Positions 24,083-33,801 are shown, counted from the stretch's first letter. The stretch: DNA of 64,000 nt from Micromonospora sp. M71_S20 (GCF_003664255.1 NZ_RCCV01000001.1:248001-312000); one strand, 5' to 3'. Made by a program: numbers and translations. The notes: generated by a model not told the origin, from the letters alone.

Positions 24083-25174
24083 TCACGAGGACCGCCGCCG
24101 GCCACGGAGCAGCAGGAAGATCAAATACGGGCCACCGATGGCGGCGGTCAGCACGCCGGCCGGCAGCTGGGTGGGGGCGAACAACCGCCGGCCACCCAGG
24201 TCGGCCAGCACCAGCAGCAGCGCCCCGAGCAACGCGGCGCAGAGCAGCGGCGGGCGCTCGGCGCGGACCAGCCGGCGGGCCAGCTGCGGGGCGACCAGGG
24301 CGACGAAGTCCACCGCGCCCACCTGCGCGGTGACCATCGCGGCGGCCAGCACCCCGGTGCCGGCGAGGCCGACCCGGCGGGCCACCGGGCGCAGGCCGAT
24401 CCCCCGGGCGGTGTCGTCGTCCAGGGCGGTGCTGTTCAGCGCCCAGCCGGCCCAGGCCAGCACCGGCAGGAGCGCGGCCAGGGTGAGGGCGATCCACAGG
24501 CTCTCGGTCCAGCCCTTGCCGGCGAGCGTGCCGATCAGCCAGATCTGCGCGCGCAGCCCGTCGATCGGGTCGGCGGTGAGCATGACCACCTCGGTCAGCG
24601 CCCGCAACGCGAAGGCGACCGCCACCCCGGCGAGCACGAACCGCTGGGCGGCCAGCCCGTGCCGGGCGCCGAGGACGAACAGCAGCACGGCGGCGACCAG
24701 CCCGCCGACCAGCGCCGCCGGGGCCACGAGGACGGCGGCGACACCGCCGGTCAGGGCCACCGTCGCGGCGAGACCGGCGCCCTGGGTGATGCCGACGACG
24801 TCGGGGCTGGCGAGCGGGTTGCGGGCCACGCTCTGGATCAGCGTGCCGGCCACCCCGAAGGCGGCGCCGGCCACCGCGGCCAGCACCAGCCGGGGCAGCC
24901 GCAGGTCGAGGACCACCAGGTCGTACGGGGTGCCGGCGCCGGAGAGTGCGCGCAGCACGTCGGCCGGGGCGACGTACGGGGTGCCCAACGAGAGGCTGAG
25001 CACCCCCGCGCCGAGCAGCAGCACGACCAGCGCGGCGGCGACCAGCACCGAGCGGCGGCGGACCTGCACGCTGACCGGGCCGATCCGCACCAGCGACCGG
25101 CCGGGCAGCGCGGTGACGCCCAGCCGGGAACGGCCCGCCGGCCGCCCGACGGCCGGGGTCGCGGGGGCGGTCAC
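24083..25174 (-). CDS. Iron-siderophore ABC permease (FecD/FepG type)
   Basis: A 363-residue FecCD-family permease with about ten membrane helices. Family motifs include LRLPRLVLAAVAGAAFGVAGTLIQSVARNPLASPDVVGITQGAG and GAVDFVALVAPQLARRLV. Its GTG at 25174 overlaps the previous permease stop by 4 bases (GTGA), so translation is coupled. The first ~40 residues are a soluble extension. It forms a heterodimer with the permease encoded at 25171-26217. Confidence 0.9.
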   Translation of the reverse strand: MTAPATPAVGRPAGRSRLGVTALPGRSLVRIGPVSVQVRRRSVLVAAALVVLLLGAGVLSLSLGTPYVAPADVLRALSGAGTPYDLVVLDLRLPRLVLAAVAGAAFGVAGTLIQSVARNPLASPDVVGITQGAGLAATVALTGGVAAVLVAPAALVGGLVAAVLLFVLGARHGLAAQRFVLAGVAVAFALRALTEVVMLTADPIDGLRAQIWLIGTLAGKGWTESLWIALTLAALLPVLAWAGWALNSTALDDDTARGIGLRPVARRVGLAGTGVLAAAMVTAQVGAVDFVALVAPQLARRLVRAERPPLLCAALLGALLLVLADLGGRRLFAPTQLPAGVLTAAIGGPYLIFLLLRGRRRSS

Positions 25175-26217
25175 GCCGTCACGACCTTCGCGCGGCGGAC
25201 CAGGAAGGCCAGCAGCGGGGCGCCGATCAGCGCGGTGACGATGCCCGCGGGCACCTCCCCGGGCGGCGCGACGAGCCGGCCGACGACGTCGGCGCCGAGC
25301 AGCAGCGCGGGCCCGAGCAGCGCCGAGACCGCGAGGGTCCAGCGGTGGTCGGCGCCGACCAGGGCGCGGGCCAGGTGCGGCACCGCCAGCCCGACGAACG
25401 CGATCGGCCCGGCGGCGGCGACGGCCGCCCCGGTGAGCAGCACCGCGGCGACGCCGCCGCCGAGGCGGACCAGCCCGATCCGGTGCCCGAGGCCCCGGGC
25501 CACGTCGTCGCCGAGGGCGAGCGCGTCCAGGCCCCGGGCGACGAGCGCGGCCAGGACCAGCCCGGCGAGCACGAACGGCAGCACCTGGGCGGCCACCGTG
25601 AGGTCCCGGCCGGTCAGCCCGCCGACCACCCAGAAGCGGTACTCCTCGAAGGTGCGGGCGTCCATGCTGAGCAGCGCGTACACCACGGAGGCGAGACTGG
25701 CGTCGAGGGCCGCGCCGACCAGCGCGAGGGTGACCGGGCTGGCACCCTCGCGGGCCTTGGCCGCGACGGCGAAGACCAGCACGCCGGCCCCGAACGCGCC
25801 GGCGATGCCGAACCAGACGTACCCGGCGAGGGTGCCCACGCCGAAGACGGAGATGGCCAGCACCACGCCGAACGAGGCGCCGGCGCTGATGCCGAGGATC
25901 CGCGGTTCGGCCAGCGGGTTGCGGGTGAGGGCCTGGAAGAGGACGCCGGCGACCGCGAGCGCCAGCCCGACGGCGAGGCCGAGCGCGGTGCGCGGCATCC
26001 GCAGCTCCCGCACGATGGTGGCGGCCTCGCCGCCGTCCGGGGCGACCAGCGCGCGCCACACCTCGTCGACGGCCAGCGCCCGGCTGCCGAGCGCGAAGCT
26101 CGCCAGCACGGCCAGCAGCAGCACCGACGCGGCGGCGACCGTGACCGCGAGCCGCCGGCCCCCACGCGCCCGGGGCCGGGTGCCGGCAGGTGCCGGTCGG
26201 GTGGCGAGGGTGGTCAC
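25171..26217 (-). CDS. Iron-siderophore ABC permease (FecC/FepD type)
   Basis: A 348-residue FecCD-family permease, the first gene of the importer operon. It shows LRMPRTALGLAVGLALAVAGVLFQALTRNPLAEPRILGISAGASFG, the coupling-helix region GPIAFVGLAVPHLARALVG and a PPGEVPAGIVTALIGAPLLAFLVRR ending. GTG 26217 follows AGGAG by 6 bases. An iron-box-like site lies 22 bases upstream, consistent with repression by a DtxR/IdeR-family regulator when iron is sufficient. No siderophore synthesis gene is in this window. Confidence 0.9.
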   Translation of the reverse strand: MTTLATRPAPAGTRPRARGGRRLAVTVAAASVLLLAVLASFALGSRALAVDEVWRALVAPDGGEAATIVRELRMPRTALGLAVGLALAVAGVLFQALTRNPLAEPRILGISAGASFGVVLAISVFGVGTLAGYVWFGIAGAFGAGVLVFAVAAKAREGASPVTLALVGAALDASLASVVYALLSMDARTFEEYRFWVVGGLTGRDLTVAAQVLPFVLAGLVLAALVARGLDALALGDDVARGLGHRIGLVRLGGGVAAVLLTGAAVAAAGPIAFVGLAVPHLARALVGADHRWTLAVSALLGPALLLGADVVGRLVAPPGEVPAGIVTALIGAPLLAFLVRRAKVVTA

Positions 26218-26238
26218 GAGGCTCCTGCACGTTCGGGC

Positions 26239-26257
26239 TTAGGGTCGCCTTACCGTA
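26239..26257 (-). promoter_or_regulatory. DtxR/IdeR-type iron box
   Basis: The plus strand reads TTAGGGTCGCCTTACCGTA, agreeing at 13 of 19 positions with the actinobacterial iron-box consensus TTAGGTTAGGCTCACCTAA. Both half-sites (TTAGG and CTTACC-like) are conserved. It lies 22 bases upstream of the first importer gene. Confidence 0.7.
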
Positions 26258-26370
26258 GCGGAACGCCCTGGCCGGGCCTAACTCGCCGTCGTCGATCCGG
26301 GCGGCGCTGACCAGGGCGGACGGCGCCGGATCCGGTCGGGTGGCGGCCCCGGCCGCCCTAGGGTGTGGGC

Positions 26371-26730
26371 ATGCGATTCGACCAGCACACCGTGGTGCTC
26401 CTGGTTCGGCCGTCGGACGCGCCGGAACTGCCGCTGGACGCGGCCGACCGGTTGCAGGACGCCCACCTGGCCCATCAGGCGGGGCTGGTGGAGCAGGGGC
26501 TCGTCCTGGCCGCGGGCCCGTTCGTCGACGCCGACGACGAGCGGCTGCGCGGGTTCGTCGTGCTTGCCGTCTCTCCGCAGGAGGCCCGCGAGCTCTACCA
26601 CAACGACCCGGCCGTGCGGGCCGGGCGGCTGAGCGTGCAGGTGATGAGCTGGATGGTGCCGGAGCGCAACGTGCGGTTCGAGAGCGTGCCGCTGCCCCGG
26701 TCGATCCTGGAGGCCGCCGCCGGCGACTGA
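26371..26730 (+). CDS. YciI family protein
   Basis: A 119-residue small alpha/beta protein of the YciI/YCII family (ferredoxin-like fold, related to muconolactone isomerase-like enzymes). It shows HLAHQAGLVEQGLVLAAGPF, then a DERLRGFVVLAVSPQEARELYHNDPAVRAGRLSVQVMSW core with the conserved His and Asp. Family functions are mostly unassigned. TAGGGT at 26359-26364 lies 6 bases before ATG 26371. This leaderless spacing selects that ATG over the GTG two codons upstream. Confidence 0.75.
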   Translation: MRFDQHTVVLLVRPSDAPELPLDAADRLQDAHLAHQAGLVEQGLVLAAGPFVDADDERLRGFVVLAVSPQEARELYHNDPAVRAGRLSVQVMSWMVPERNVRFESVPLPRSILEAAAGD

Positions 26731-26754
26731 CGGGCCGGACCGTGGGGCGGGGCG

Positions 26755-27195
26755 TCAGTCGGCCGGTCGCGGCGCGGGCAGCGGGCCGGCCGGCCCGTCG
26801 AGCTGCTGGTCGGCCCAGACGTACGTCTCCGGCAGCAGCTCGGCCACGTGCACCACCCGCAGCGCGTCCATCGGCCCGACGATGACCCGGACGGTGGGGA
26901 AGTAGTCGCGCAGCACCTGCCGGCAGCGCCCGCAGGGCGGGATCACCCCGCGCCCCCGGTCGCCCACCGCGACGATGGTCTCCAGCTCGGTGACGCCCTG
27001 GGTGGCGGCGGCGCCGACCGCGACCACCTCGGCGCAGGGGCCGCCGGTGAAGTGGTAGACGTTCACCCCGGTGAAGACCCTGCCGTCGGGGGTCCGCGCG
27101 GCGGCGGCGACCGTGTGGTTCTCGCTGCGGCAGCGCAGCTTGGCGACCGCCGTGGCGGCCTGCACCAGGGCCCGGTCGGTGTCGCGCATCGTCAT
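26755..27195 (-). CDS. Cytidine deaminase family protein
   Basis: A 146-residue zinc deaminase. The active-site signature is intact: Cys54-Ala55-Glu56 in GGPCAEVVAVG and Cys88/Cys91 in PPCGRCRQ. Such enzymes deaminate cytidine and deoxycytidine to uridines for pyrimidine salvage. The short length, the SENHTVAAAARTPDGRVFTGVNVYHFTGG start and the YVWADQQL end also resemble blasticidin S deaminase-type members. A TAGAGT box at 27229-27234 (minus strand) is about 34 bases upstream. It is divergent from hrpA. Confidence 0.8.
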   Translation of the reverse strand: MTMRDTDRALVQAATAVAKLRCRSENHTVAAAARTPDGRVFTGVNVYHFTGGPCAEVVAVGAAATQGVTELETIVAVGDRGRGVIPPCGRCRQVLRDYFPTVRVIVGPMDALRVVHVAELLPETYVWADQQLDGPAGPLPAPRPAD

Positions 27196-27363
27196 CCAGT
27201 CCCCCGTGGCCAGGTCGGTCGACGCCCCACTCTAGACCGGTGGACCGCCCGCGCGCTCGCCCTGACCACAGCCGTCGGCGGGCGCGCGACCGGGGCGGGC
27301 GGAGGCGGCGCGGCGGTAACCCGGGGGCGGTCCGGCCGTCGGCTGCCTATCCTTGGCGACGAC

Positions 27364-30300
27364 ATGCAGAATCCAGCCGCACCCGCCGCGACCGACCCCG
27401 TCCGCGAGCTGCACCGCCGCCTCCGTCCCCTGATGTTCCGCGACCAGCGCCGCCTGCAACGACGCCTGGACGGGGTACGCCGGCTGCGCGATCCGCAGCG
27501 CCGGGAGTCGGCGCTCGACGAGATCGCCGCCGACGTGGCGCGGGCCGAGGCCGTGCTGGAGGGCCGGCGCGCCGCCGTGCCGGTGGTCACCTATCCGGCC
27601 CAGCTGCCGGTCAGCGAGCGCAAGGACGACATCGCCGCCGCGATCCGCGACCACCAGGTGGTGATCGTGGCCGGCGAGACCGGCTCCGGCAAGACCACCC
27701 AGCTGCCGAAGATCTGCCTGGAGCTGGGGCGCGGAATCACCGGGCTGATCGGGCACACCCAGCCGCGCCGGCTGGCCGCCCGTACGGTGGCGGACCGCAT
27801 CGCCGAGGAACTCGGCACCGAGCTGGGTGACGTGGTCGGCTACAAGGTGCGCTTCAACGACCAGGTGAGCGACCGCAGCCTGGTCAAGCTGATGACCGAC
27901 GGAATCCTGCTCGCCGAGTTGCAGACCGACCGGATGCTGCGCCAGTACGACACGCTGATCATCGACGAGGCGCACGAGCGCAGCCTCAACATCGACTTCA
28001 TCCTCGGCTACCTCCGGCAGCTCCTCCCCCGCCGGCCCGACCTCAAGGTGATCATCACCTCGGCGACCATCGAGACCGAGCGGTTCGCCCGGCACTTCGC
28101 CGGGCCGCCCACCGCCGACGAGCCGGAGGGCGTACCGGCGCCGGTGGTCGAGGTCTCCGGGCGCACGTACCCGGTCGAGGTGCGCTACCGCCCTCTGGTC
28201 GAGGTGGCCGAGGGCGAGGACGACGGGGAGGACGAGGAGAACGTCCGCGACCAGGTCCAGGCCATCGGCGACGCCGTCGAGGAACTGGCCGCCGAGGGCC
28301 CCGGCGACGTCCTGGTCTTCCTCAGCGGCGAGCGGGAGATCCGCGACACCGCCGACGCGCTGGGCAAGCTGGTGGAGAAGAAGCCGGCGCTGCGCGGCAC
28401 CGAGATCCTGCCGTTGTACGCCCGGCTCTCCACCGCCGAGCAGCACCGGGTCTTCGCCCCGCACGCCGGGCGCCGGGTGGTGCTCGCCACCAACGTCGCG
28501 GAGACCTCGCTCACCGTCCCCGGGATCAAGTACGTGGTGGACCCGGGCACGGCCCGCATCTCCCGCTACAGCAGCCGGCTCAAGGTGCAGCGGCTGCCCA
28601 TCGAGCCGGTGTCGCAGGCGTCGGCCAACCAGCGCAAGGGGCGCTGCGGGCGTACCTCGGACGGCATCTGCATCCGCCTCTACGACGAGCAGGACTTCCT
28701 GTCCCGCCCGGAGTTCACCGACCCGGAGATCCTGCGCACCAACCTCGCCTCGGTCATCCTCCAGATGACCTCCATCGGGCTGGGCGACATCGCCGCGTTC
28801 CCGTTCATCGACCCGCCGGACCGGCGTAACGTCGCCGACGGCGTCAACCTGCTGCACGAGCTCGGCGCGCTGGACCCGGCCGAGGCCGACCCGGCGAAGC
28901 GGCTCACCCCGCTGGGCCGGCGGCTGGCCCAGCTCCCCGTCGACCCGCGGCTGGCCCGGATGGTCGTCGAGGGCGAGCGCAACGGCTGCGCCACCGAGGT
29001 GATGGTGATCGCCGCCGCGCTGTCGATCCAGGACCCCCGGGAGCGGCCCGCCGAGAAGCAGGCCCAGGCCGACCAGGCGCACGCCCGGTTCACCGACCGC
29101 GAGTCGGACTTCGTGACGCTGCTCAACCTGTGGCGGCACCTGCGCGAGCAGCAGCGCGAGCTCTCCTCCAGCGCGTTCCGGCGGATGTGCAAGGCCGAGT
29201 ACCTCAACTACCTGCGGGTACGCGAGTGGCAGGACATCGTCAGCCAGTTGCGCCAGGTGCTGCGTACCCCCGAAGAGGGGCGACCGGCGAGCGACGGCGA
29301 CGGCGGCCGGCGCCGGGGCGGCGCGGACCTGCCGGAGGAGATCGACACCCCGAAGGTGCACCAGTCCCTGCTGCCCGGCCTGCTGTCCCACGTCGGGCTC
29401 AAGGACGCGCAGAAGCACGAGTACCTGGGCGCCCGGGGCGCGAAGTTCGCGCTCTTCCCCGGCTCGGCGCTGTTCAAGAAGCCGCCGCGCTGGGTGATGG
29501 CGGCCGAGCTGGTGGAGACCTCCCGCCTCTGGGGCCGGGTGGCCGGCCGGGTCGAGCCCGAGTGGGTCGAGCCGCTCGCGACGCACCTGGTCAAGCGCAG
29601 CTACAGCGAGCCGCACTGGGAGAAGAAGCAGGCGGCCGTGATGGCCTACGAGAAGGTGACCCTCTACGGCATCCCGCTGGTCACCTCACGCAAGGTCAAC
29701 TTCGGCCGGATCGACCCGGCGCTGTCGCGCGAGCTGTTCATCCGGCACGCCCTCGTCGAGGGCGACTGGCAGACCCACCACCGGTTCTGGGCCGACAACC
29801 AGCGGCTGCTGACCGAGATCGAGGAGCTGGAGCACCGGGCCCGGCGCCGCGACATCCTCGTCGACGACCAGACCGTCTTCGACTTCTACGACGCGCGCAT
29901 CCCGGCCGACGTGGTCTCCGGGCGGCACTTCGACGCCTGGTGGAAGAAGACCCGCCGGGAGCAGCCCGACCTGCTCACCTTCACCCGGGAGCTGCTGGTC
30001 AACGCCGGCCGCACCGGCGTGGACGAGGCCGACTACCCCGACGAGTGGTCCGCCGACGGGGTGACCCTGCCGCTGACGTACCGCTTCGAGCCGGGCACAC
30101 CCACCGACGGCGTGACCGTCGACATCCCGCTGCCCCTGCTCAACCAGGTGCCGGCGGAGAGCTTCGACTGGCAGGTGCCCGGGCTGCGTGAGGAACTGGT
30201 GATCGCGCTGATCCGCTCGCTACCCAAGGCGGTGCGCCGCAACTTCGTCCCGGTGCCGGACTTCGCCCGCGCGGCGCTGGCCGCGATGCCCGCCGGCGAG

Positions 30301-31395
30301 GAGCCGCTGCTGGACGCGCTGACCCGGCAGCTGCGCCGGATGACGGGCGTCACCGTGCCCCGCGACGCGTGGGAGCCGGAGAAGCTGCCGCCGCACCTGC
30401 GGGTCCGCTTCCGGGTGCTCGACGAGGAGAACAAGCCGGTCGCCGAGGGCAAGGACCTGCCGGCCCTGCAACGCCGGCTCAAGGCGGAGGTACGCCAGGT
30501 CGTGGCCGCCGCCGCGCCGGACGTCGCCCGGACGGGCCTCCGTACGTGGAGCATCGACGATCTTCCTCGCACCATCGAGCAGGTCCGCGCCGGCTACGCC
30601 GTGACCGCGTACCCGGCCCTGGTCGACGAGGGTGACACGGTCGGGGTGAAGGTCTTCGACTCGCCGGCCGAGCAGGAGGCCGCGCACTGGGCGGGCACGC
30701 GGCGGCTGCTGCGGCTGACCGTGCCGTCGCCGGCGAAGTTCCTCCAGGGGCGGCTCAGCAACGAGGCGAAGCTGGCGCTGAGCCGCAACCCGCACGGCGG
30801 CGTGCAGGAGTTGATCTCCGACGCGGCCGGGGCGGCCATCGACAAGCTGATCGGCGACGCGGGCGGCCCGGCCTGGGACGCCGAGGGCTTCGCCGCCCTG
30901 CGGGAGAAGGTCCGGGCCGACCTGGTCGACGTCGTGGTCGAGGTGATGGACCGCGTCCGCCGGGTGCTCGCCGCCGCGTACGCGGTGGAGCAACGGCTCG
31001 GCGCCACGAGGAACCTGGCGGTCGTGGCCGCGCTGGCCGACATCCGGGCCCAGCTGGGCGGCCTGGTGCACAAGGGGTTCGTCACCGAGACCGGGTACGC
31101 GCGCCTGCCCGACCTGCTGCGCTACCTCACCGCGATCGAGCGGCGGCTGGACCGGCTGCCGGGCAACCCGCAGCGCGACAAGCAGCAGCAGGACCGGGTC
31201 GCGGTGGTGCAGAAGGAGTACCAGGAGATGCTCGCCGCGCTGCCGCCGGGCCGCCGGCAGTCGGGGGCGGTCCGGCAGATCCGCTGGATGATCGAGGAGC
31301 TGCGGGTGAACGTCTTCGCCCAGGCGCTGGGCACCCCGTACCCGGTGTCGGAGCAGCGGATCTACCGGGCGATGGACGAGGCCGAGGGCAGGTAG
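27364..31395 (+). CDS. hrpA: ATP-dependent RNA helicase HrpA
   Basis: A 1343-residue DEAH-box RNA helicase, close to the family's ~1300. Walker A GETGSGKT is at 104-111, motif II DEAH at 201-204, then ITSATIET, the motif V/VI region (TNVAETSLTVPGIKYVVD, QRKGRCGRTSDG), the helicase-associated domain and a long C-terminal DUF3418-type region. An acidic loop (EVAEGEDDGEDEENV) is inserted in the second RecA domain. HrpA acts on ribosome- and mRNA-associated structures. ATG 27364 follows a TATCCT box (27348-27353) by 10 bases, so the 5' leader is very short. It is a single-gene unit. Confidence 0.93.
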   Translation: MQNPAAPAATDPVRELHRRLRPLMFRDQRRLQRRLDGVRRLRDPQRRESALDEIAADVARAEAVLEGRRAAVPVVTYPAQLPVSERKDDIAAAIRDHQVVIVAGETGSGKTTQLPKICLELGRGITGLIGHTQPRRLAARTVADRIAEELGTELGDVVGYKVRFNDQVSDRSLVKLMTDGILLAELQTDRMLRQYDTLIIDEAHERSLNIDFILGYLRQLLPRRPDLKVIITSATIETERFARHFAGPPTADEPEGVPAPVVEVSGRTYPVEVRYRPLVEVAEGEDDGEDEENVRDQVQAIGDAVEELAAEGPGDVLVFLSGEREIRDTADALGKLVEKKPALRGTEILPLYARLSTAEQHRVFAPHAGRRVVLATNVAETSLTVPGIKYVVDPGTARISRYSSRLKVQRLPIEPVSQASANQRKGRCGRTSDGICIRLYDEQDFLSRPEFTDPEILRTNLASVILQMTSIGLGDIAAFPFIDPPDRRNVADGVNLLHELGALDPAEADPAKRLTPLGRRLAQLPVDPRLARMVVEGERNGCATEVMVIAAALSIQDPRERPAEKQAQADQAHARFTDRESDFVTLLNLWRHLREQQRELSSSAFRRMCKAEYLNYLRVREWQDIVSQLRQVLRTPEEGRPASDGDGGRRRGGADLPEEIDTPKVHQSLLPGLLSHVGLKDAQKHEYLGARGAKFALFPGSALFKKPPRWVMAAELVETSRLWGRVAGRVEPEWVEPLATHLVKRSYSEPHWEKKQAAVMAYEKVTLYGIPLVTSRKVNFGRIDPALSRELFIRHALVEGDWQTHHRFWADNQRLLTEIEELEHRARRRDILVDDQTVFDFYDARIPADVVSGRHFDAWWKKTRREQPDLLTFTRELLVNAGRTGVDEADYPDEWSADGVTLPLTYRFEPGTPTDGVTVDIPLPLLNQVPAESFDWQVPGLREELVIALIRSLPKAVRRNFVPVPDFARAALAAMPAGEEPLLDALTRQLRRMTGVTVPRDAWEPEKLPPHLRVRFRVLDEENKPVAEGKDLPALQRRLKAEVRQVVAAAAPDVARTGLRTWSIDDLPRTIEQVRAGYAVTAYPALVDEGDTVGVKVFDSPAEQEAAHWAGTRRLLRLTVPSPAKFLQGRLSNEAKLALSRNPHGGVQELISDAAGAAIDKLIGDAGGPAWDAEGFAALREKVRADLVDVVVEVMDRVRRVLAAAYAVEQRLGATRNLAVVAALADIRAQLGGLVHKGFVTETGYARLPDLLRYLTAIERRLDRLPGNPQRDKQQQDRVAVVQKEYQEMLAALPPGRRQSGAVRQIRWMIEELRVNVFAQALGTPYPVSEQRIYRAMDEAEGR

Positions 31396-31414
31396 GGCGA
31401 CCCGCCAGCCCGCG

Positions 31415-32767
31415 TCAGGAGGCGCGCGTCGGCGCCCGCCGCGGCAGGGGCGCCGACGCCGTGAAGCCGCGCAGCACCCGGAACAGCACCGGCGGGGCGA
31501 GCAGCCGCGTCGGCGGGTCGACGAGGTTCACCACCCGCAGGAACGCCGCGCCCAGCGCCGGATCCCGGGTCGCCGCCGCGTGCAGCCGGCCCACGTACGC
31601 GTTGACCAGGCGTACCCGCGGCGAGCGCCGGCCGGGCACCTCGGGGAAGCGCAGGTCGGTGCCGACCGCTATGGACCACGGCCCGTCGATGAGCCGGGCC
31701 GCGCCCCGGAAGAACCGCCGGGCGAGGCGGTCGGACGGCCGCCGGAGCAGCCGGCGCAGCAGCAGGGCCTCCAGCGCGGCCACCGTCATGCCCTGCCCGT
31801 AGACCGGGTTGAAGCTGCACACCGCGTCGGCCACCACCAGGTAGCCGGCCGGGAAACGGCGCAGCCGCTCGTAGCGCCGCCGCACGCTGGCCGGGAACTT
31901 CATCGTCGCCGGCGGGCTCTCCGGCTGCGCCGTACGCAGCAGGTCGGCGATCTGCGGGGCGGCGAGGGTCTCGGCGAAGGCGGTCATGCCCTCGTCGTCG
32001 GCCGGCGGCTCCTCGCCGAGCATGCCGCTGAGCGCCACCGCGAACCGGCCCTGCTCCTGCACGGCGACGATGCCGCCCCGGGGCTGGCCGGGCACGGCGT
32101 TGGTGAGCGCGCCGAGCAGTCCCTCCAGGTGGTGCGGCTCCCGGCGGTAGGTGCGGGTGAGGTAGGTGACGCCGACCTTGACCCGCTCCTCCGGCGCGGG
32201 CCGGTAGCCCAGCTCGGCCAACCACACCGGGCTGCGGGTGCCCCGGCCGCCGGCGTCGACGACGAGGTCGGCCGCGACGGTGGTCGGGTCCCCGTCGCGG
32301 AGGCGCAGCCGCACGCCGGTGACCCGTCCCCGGTCGAGGGTGGTGGTCAGCCCCTCCACCTCGCAGCCCGCCACGATCCGCACCCCGGGCAGGGCGGCCA
32401 CCCGCTCCCGGACGACCTGCTCCAGCAGCGGCCGGCTGACCCCGAGGGCGAACAGCGGGGACGGCGCGCGCCGCATCCGATGGCCGTTGTTGTACCAGTG
32501 GACCTGCTCGTGCAGGTCGACCGTGGGCACGCCCCGCGCGCTCAGCTCCGCCGAGATCCCGGGCAGCAGTTCCTCGAACGCCTGCCGGCCCCGGGTCAGC
32601 AGGACGTGCAACTGCCGCCCCTGCGGTACGCCCCGACGGCTCGCCGCCCGCTCGGGCAGCAGGTCACGGTCCACGAGGGTGACCCGCTCGTACGCCTCGG
32701 TGAGCGCGCAGGCGGTCAGCAGCCCGCCCATGCTGGCGCCGATCACCACGGCGCTGCCCGTTGCCAT
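31415..32767 (-). CDS. FAD-dependent oxidoreductase (group A monooxygenase-like)
   Basis: A 450-residue flavoprotein. The dinucleotide-binding start AVVIGASMGGLLTACALTEAYERVTLVDRD is clear, with a later DAGGRGTRSPVWLAELGY segment and the FAD-site motif VVADAVCSFNPVYGQGMTVAALEA, as in hydroxylases of the UbiH/PHBH superfamily. Substrate unknown. ATG 32767 is preceded at 6 bases by TACGCT on the minus strand (32774-32779), so the transcript is probably leaderless. It converges on hrpA and lies upstream of nothing obviously related. Confidence 0.8.
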   Translation of the reverse strand: MATGSAVVIGASMGGLLTACALTEAYERVTLVDRDLLPERAASRRGVPQGRQLHVLLTRGRQAFEELLPGISAELSARGVPTVDLHEQVHWYNNGHRMRRAPSPLFALGVSRPLLEQVVRERVAALPGVRIVAGCEVEGLTTTLDRGRVTGVRLRLRDGDPTTVAADLVVDAGGRGTRSPVWLAELGYRPAPEERVKVGVTYLTRTYRREPHHLEGLLGALTNAVPGQPRGGIVAVQEQGRFAVALSGMLGEEPPADDEGMTAFAETLAAPQIADLLRTAQPESPPATMKFPASVRRRYERLRRFPAGYLVVADAVCSFNPVYGQGMTVAALEALLLRRLLRRPSDRLARRFFRGAARLIDGPWSIAVGTDLRFPEVPGRRSPRVRLVNAYVGRLHAAATRDPALGAAFLRVVNLVDPPTRLLAPPVLFRVLRGFTASAPLPRRAPTRAS

Positions 32768-32852
32768 GCCGGCAGCGTAGGCAGGCCGGCGGGGGCCGGT
32801 CGTCTTCCCTCGTGCGCAGTCCTGCCGGCCTCAGGCCGGCGCGGCGGCGGCC

Positions 32853-33782
32853 TCAGAGCGGCTCGACGCCCGGCGGCAGGTCCCCGTCGGTGGTGGCGTC
32901 GCGCACGTAGTCCAGCAGTATCCGGCGCAGCTCCCGCCCGGCGTGGGTGGGCACCACGTCCCGGCGCCGGGCGACCGCGATGGTCCGCCGGACGCCGGGC
33001 GGGGCCAGCCGGGTGACGCGCACGCCGGGACGCCGGGCCACCACGATGCCGGGGACCAGCGCGACGCCCAGTCCGGCCTCGACGAAGCTCAGCACGGCGT
33101 CCATCTCGCCGCCGTCGACGGCGATGGTCGGCTCGAAGCCGGCCTCCCGGCAGGCCTGGATGGTGGCGTCGCGCAGGTCGTAGCCCTCCCGGAACATCAC
33201 CATCGGCTGGTCGCGCAGGTCGGTGACGCGCAGCTGCCCGGTCTCCCGGGCCACCGACAGCTCCTCGACGGAGGCGACCACCAGGCTCTCCCGCAGGATG
33301 GGGTCGGCGCGCAGCCCGGGGTCGGTGCCCTGGGCCGGCATGATGATCAGTGCCAGGTCGAGGTCGCCGCGGAGCAGCCCGCGGACCAGGTCCTGCGAGC
33401 CGCTCTCCTCCACCCGCAGGTCGATGGTGGGGTGGGCGTCGCGGAACCGGCGCAGCACCGGCGGGGCGAGCGAGGTGGCGAGGCTGGGGGTGGCGCCGAG
33501 CCGGACCCGGCCGCGGCGCAGACCGACCAGCTCCTGCACCTCGCGGGTCGCGGTGTCGACGTCGGCCAGGATCCGCTTGGCCAGCGGCAGCAGCACCTCG
33601 CCGGCCGCGGTGAGCGCGATGTTTCCCCTTACCCGCTCGAACAGCGGAGCGCCGAGACCGTCCTCCAGGGCGTGAATTTGCTTACTCAAGGACGGCTGCG
33701 TGATGCCGACGATGTCGGCGGCTTGGGTGAAATGTCGTACTTCCGCCACCGCCACGAAGTACTTCAGCTGATGGAGCTGCAT
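32853..33782 (-). CDS. LysR-family transcriptional regulator
   Basis: A 309-residue LTTR. The winged HTH is at residues 1-60 (LKYFVAVAEVRHFTQAADIVGITQPSLSKQIHALEDGLG), followed by the linker helix and a two-lobe effector domain (residues ~90-300). It is divergent from sdhCAB, and LTTRs commonly control their divergent neighbour, so a role in succinate dehydrogenase expression is likely. ATG 33782 is preceded at 6 bases by TAGGCT, which itself overlaps a dyad fitting the T-N11-A LTTR box. This implies autoregulation and leaderless translation. Confidence 0.88.
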   Translation of the reverse strand: MQLHQLKYFVAVAEVRHFTQAADIVGITQPSLSKQIHALEDGLGAPLFERVRGNIALTAAGEVLLPLAKRILADVDTATREVQELVGLRRGRVRLGATPSLATSLAPPVLRRFRDAHPTIDLRVEESGSQDLVRGLLRGDLDLALIIMPAQGTDPGLRADPILRESLVVASVEELSVARETGQLRVTDLRDQPMVMFREGYDLRDATIQACREAGFEPTIAVDGGEMDAVLSFVEAGLGVALVPGIVVARRPGVRVTRLAPPGVRRTIAVARRRDVVPTHAGRELRRILLDYVRDATTDGDLPPGVEPL

Positions 33783-33786
33783 CTAC

Positions 33787-33801
33787 ATAGCCTATAGCTA
33801 T
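33787..33801. promoter_or_regulatory. LysR-type T-N11-A box in the lysR-sdh intergenic region
   Basis: ATAGC (33787-33791) and GCTAT (33797-33801) form a dyad containing T-N11-A (33788-33800). Its centre lies about 66 bases upstream of the predicted sdhC transcription start at 33860, the classic LTTR recognition position, and it overlaps the regulator's own -10 box. Confidence 0.6.

Noticed and set aside
24047..26242. A 731-codon plus-strand frame antisense to the siderophore permeases
   Set aside because: Gly/Gln/Arg-rich shadow; the opposite strand holds clear FecCD permeases.
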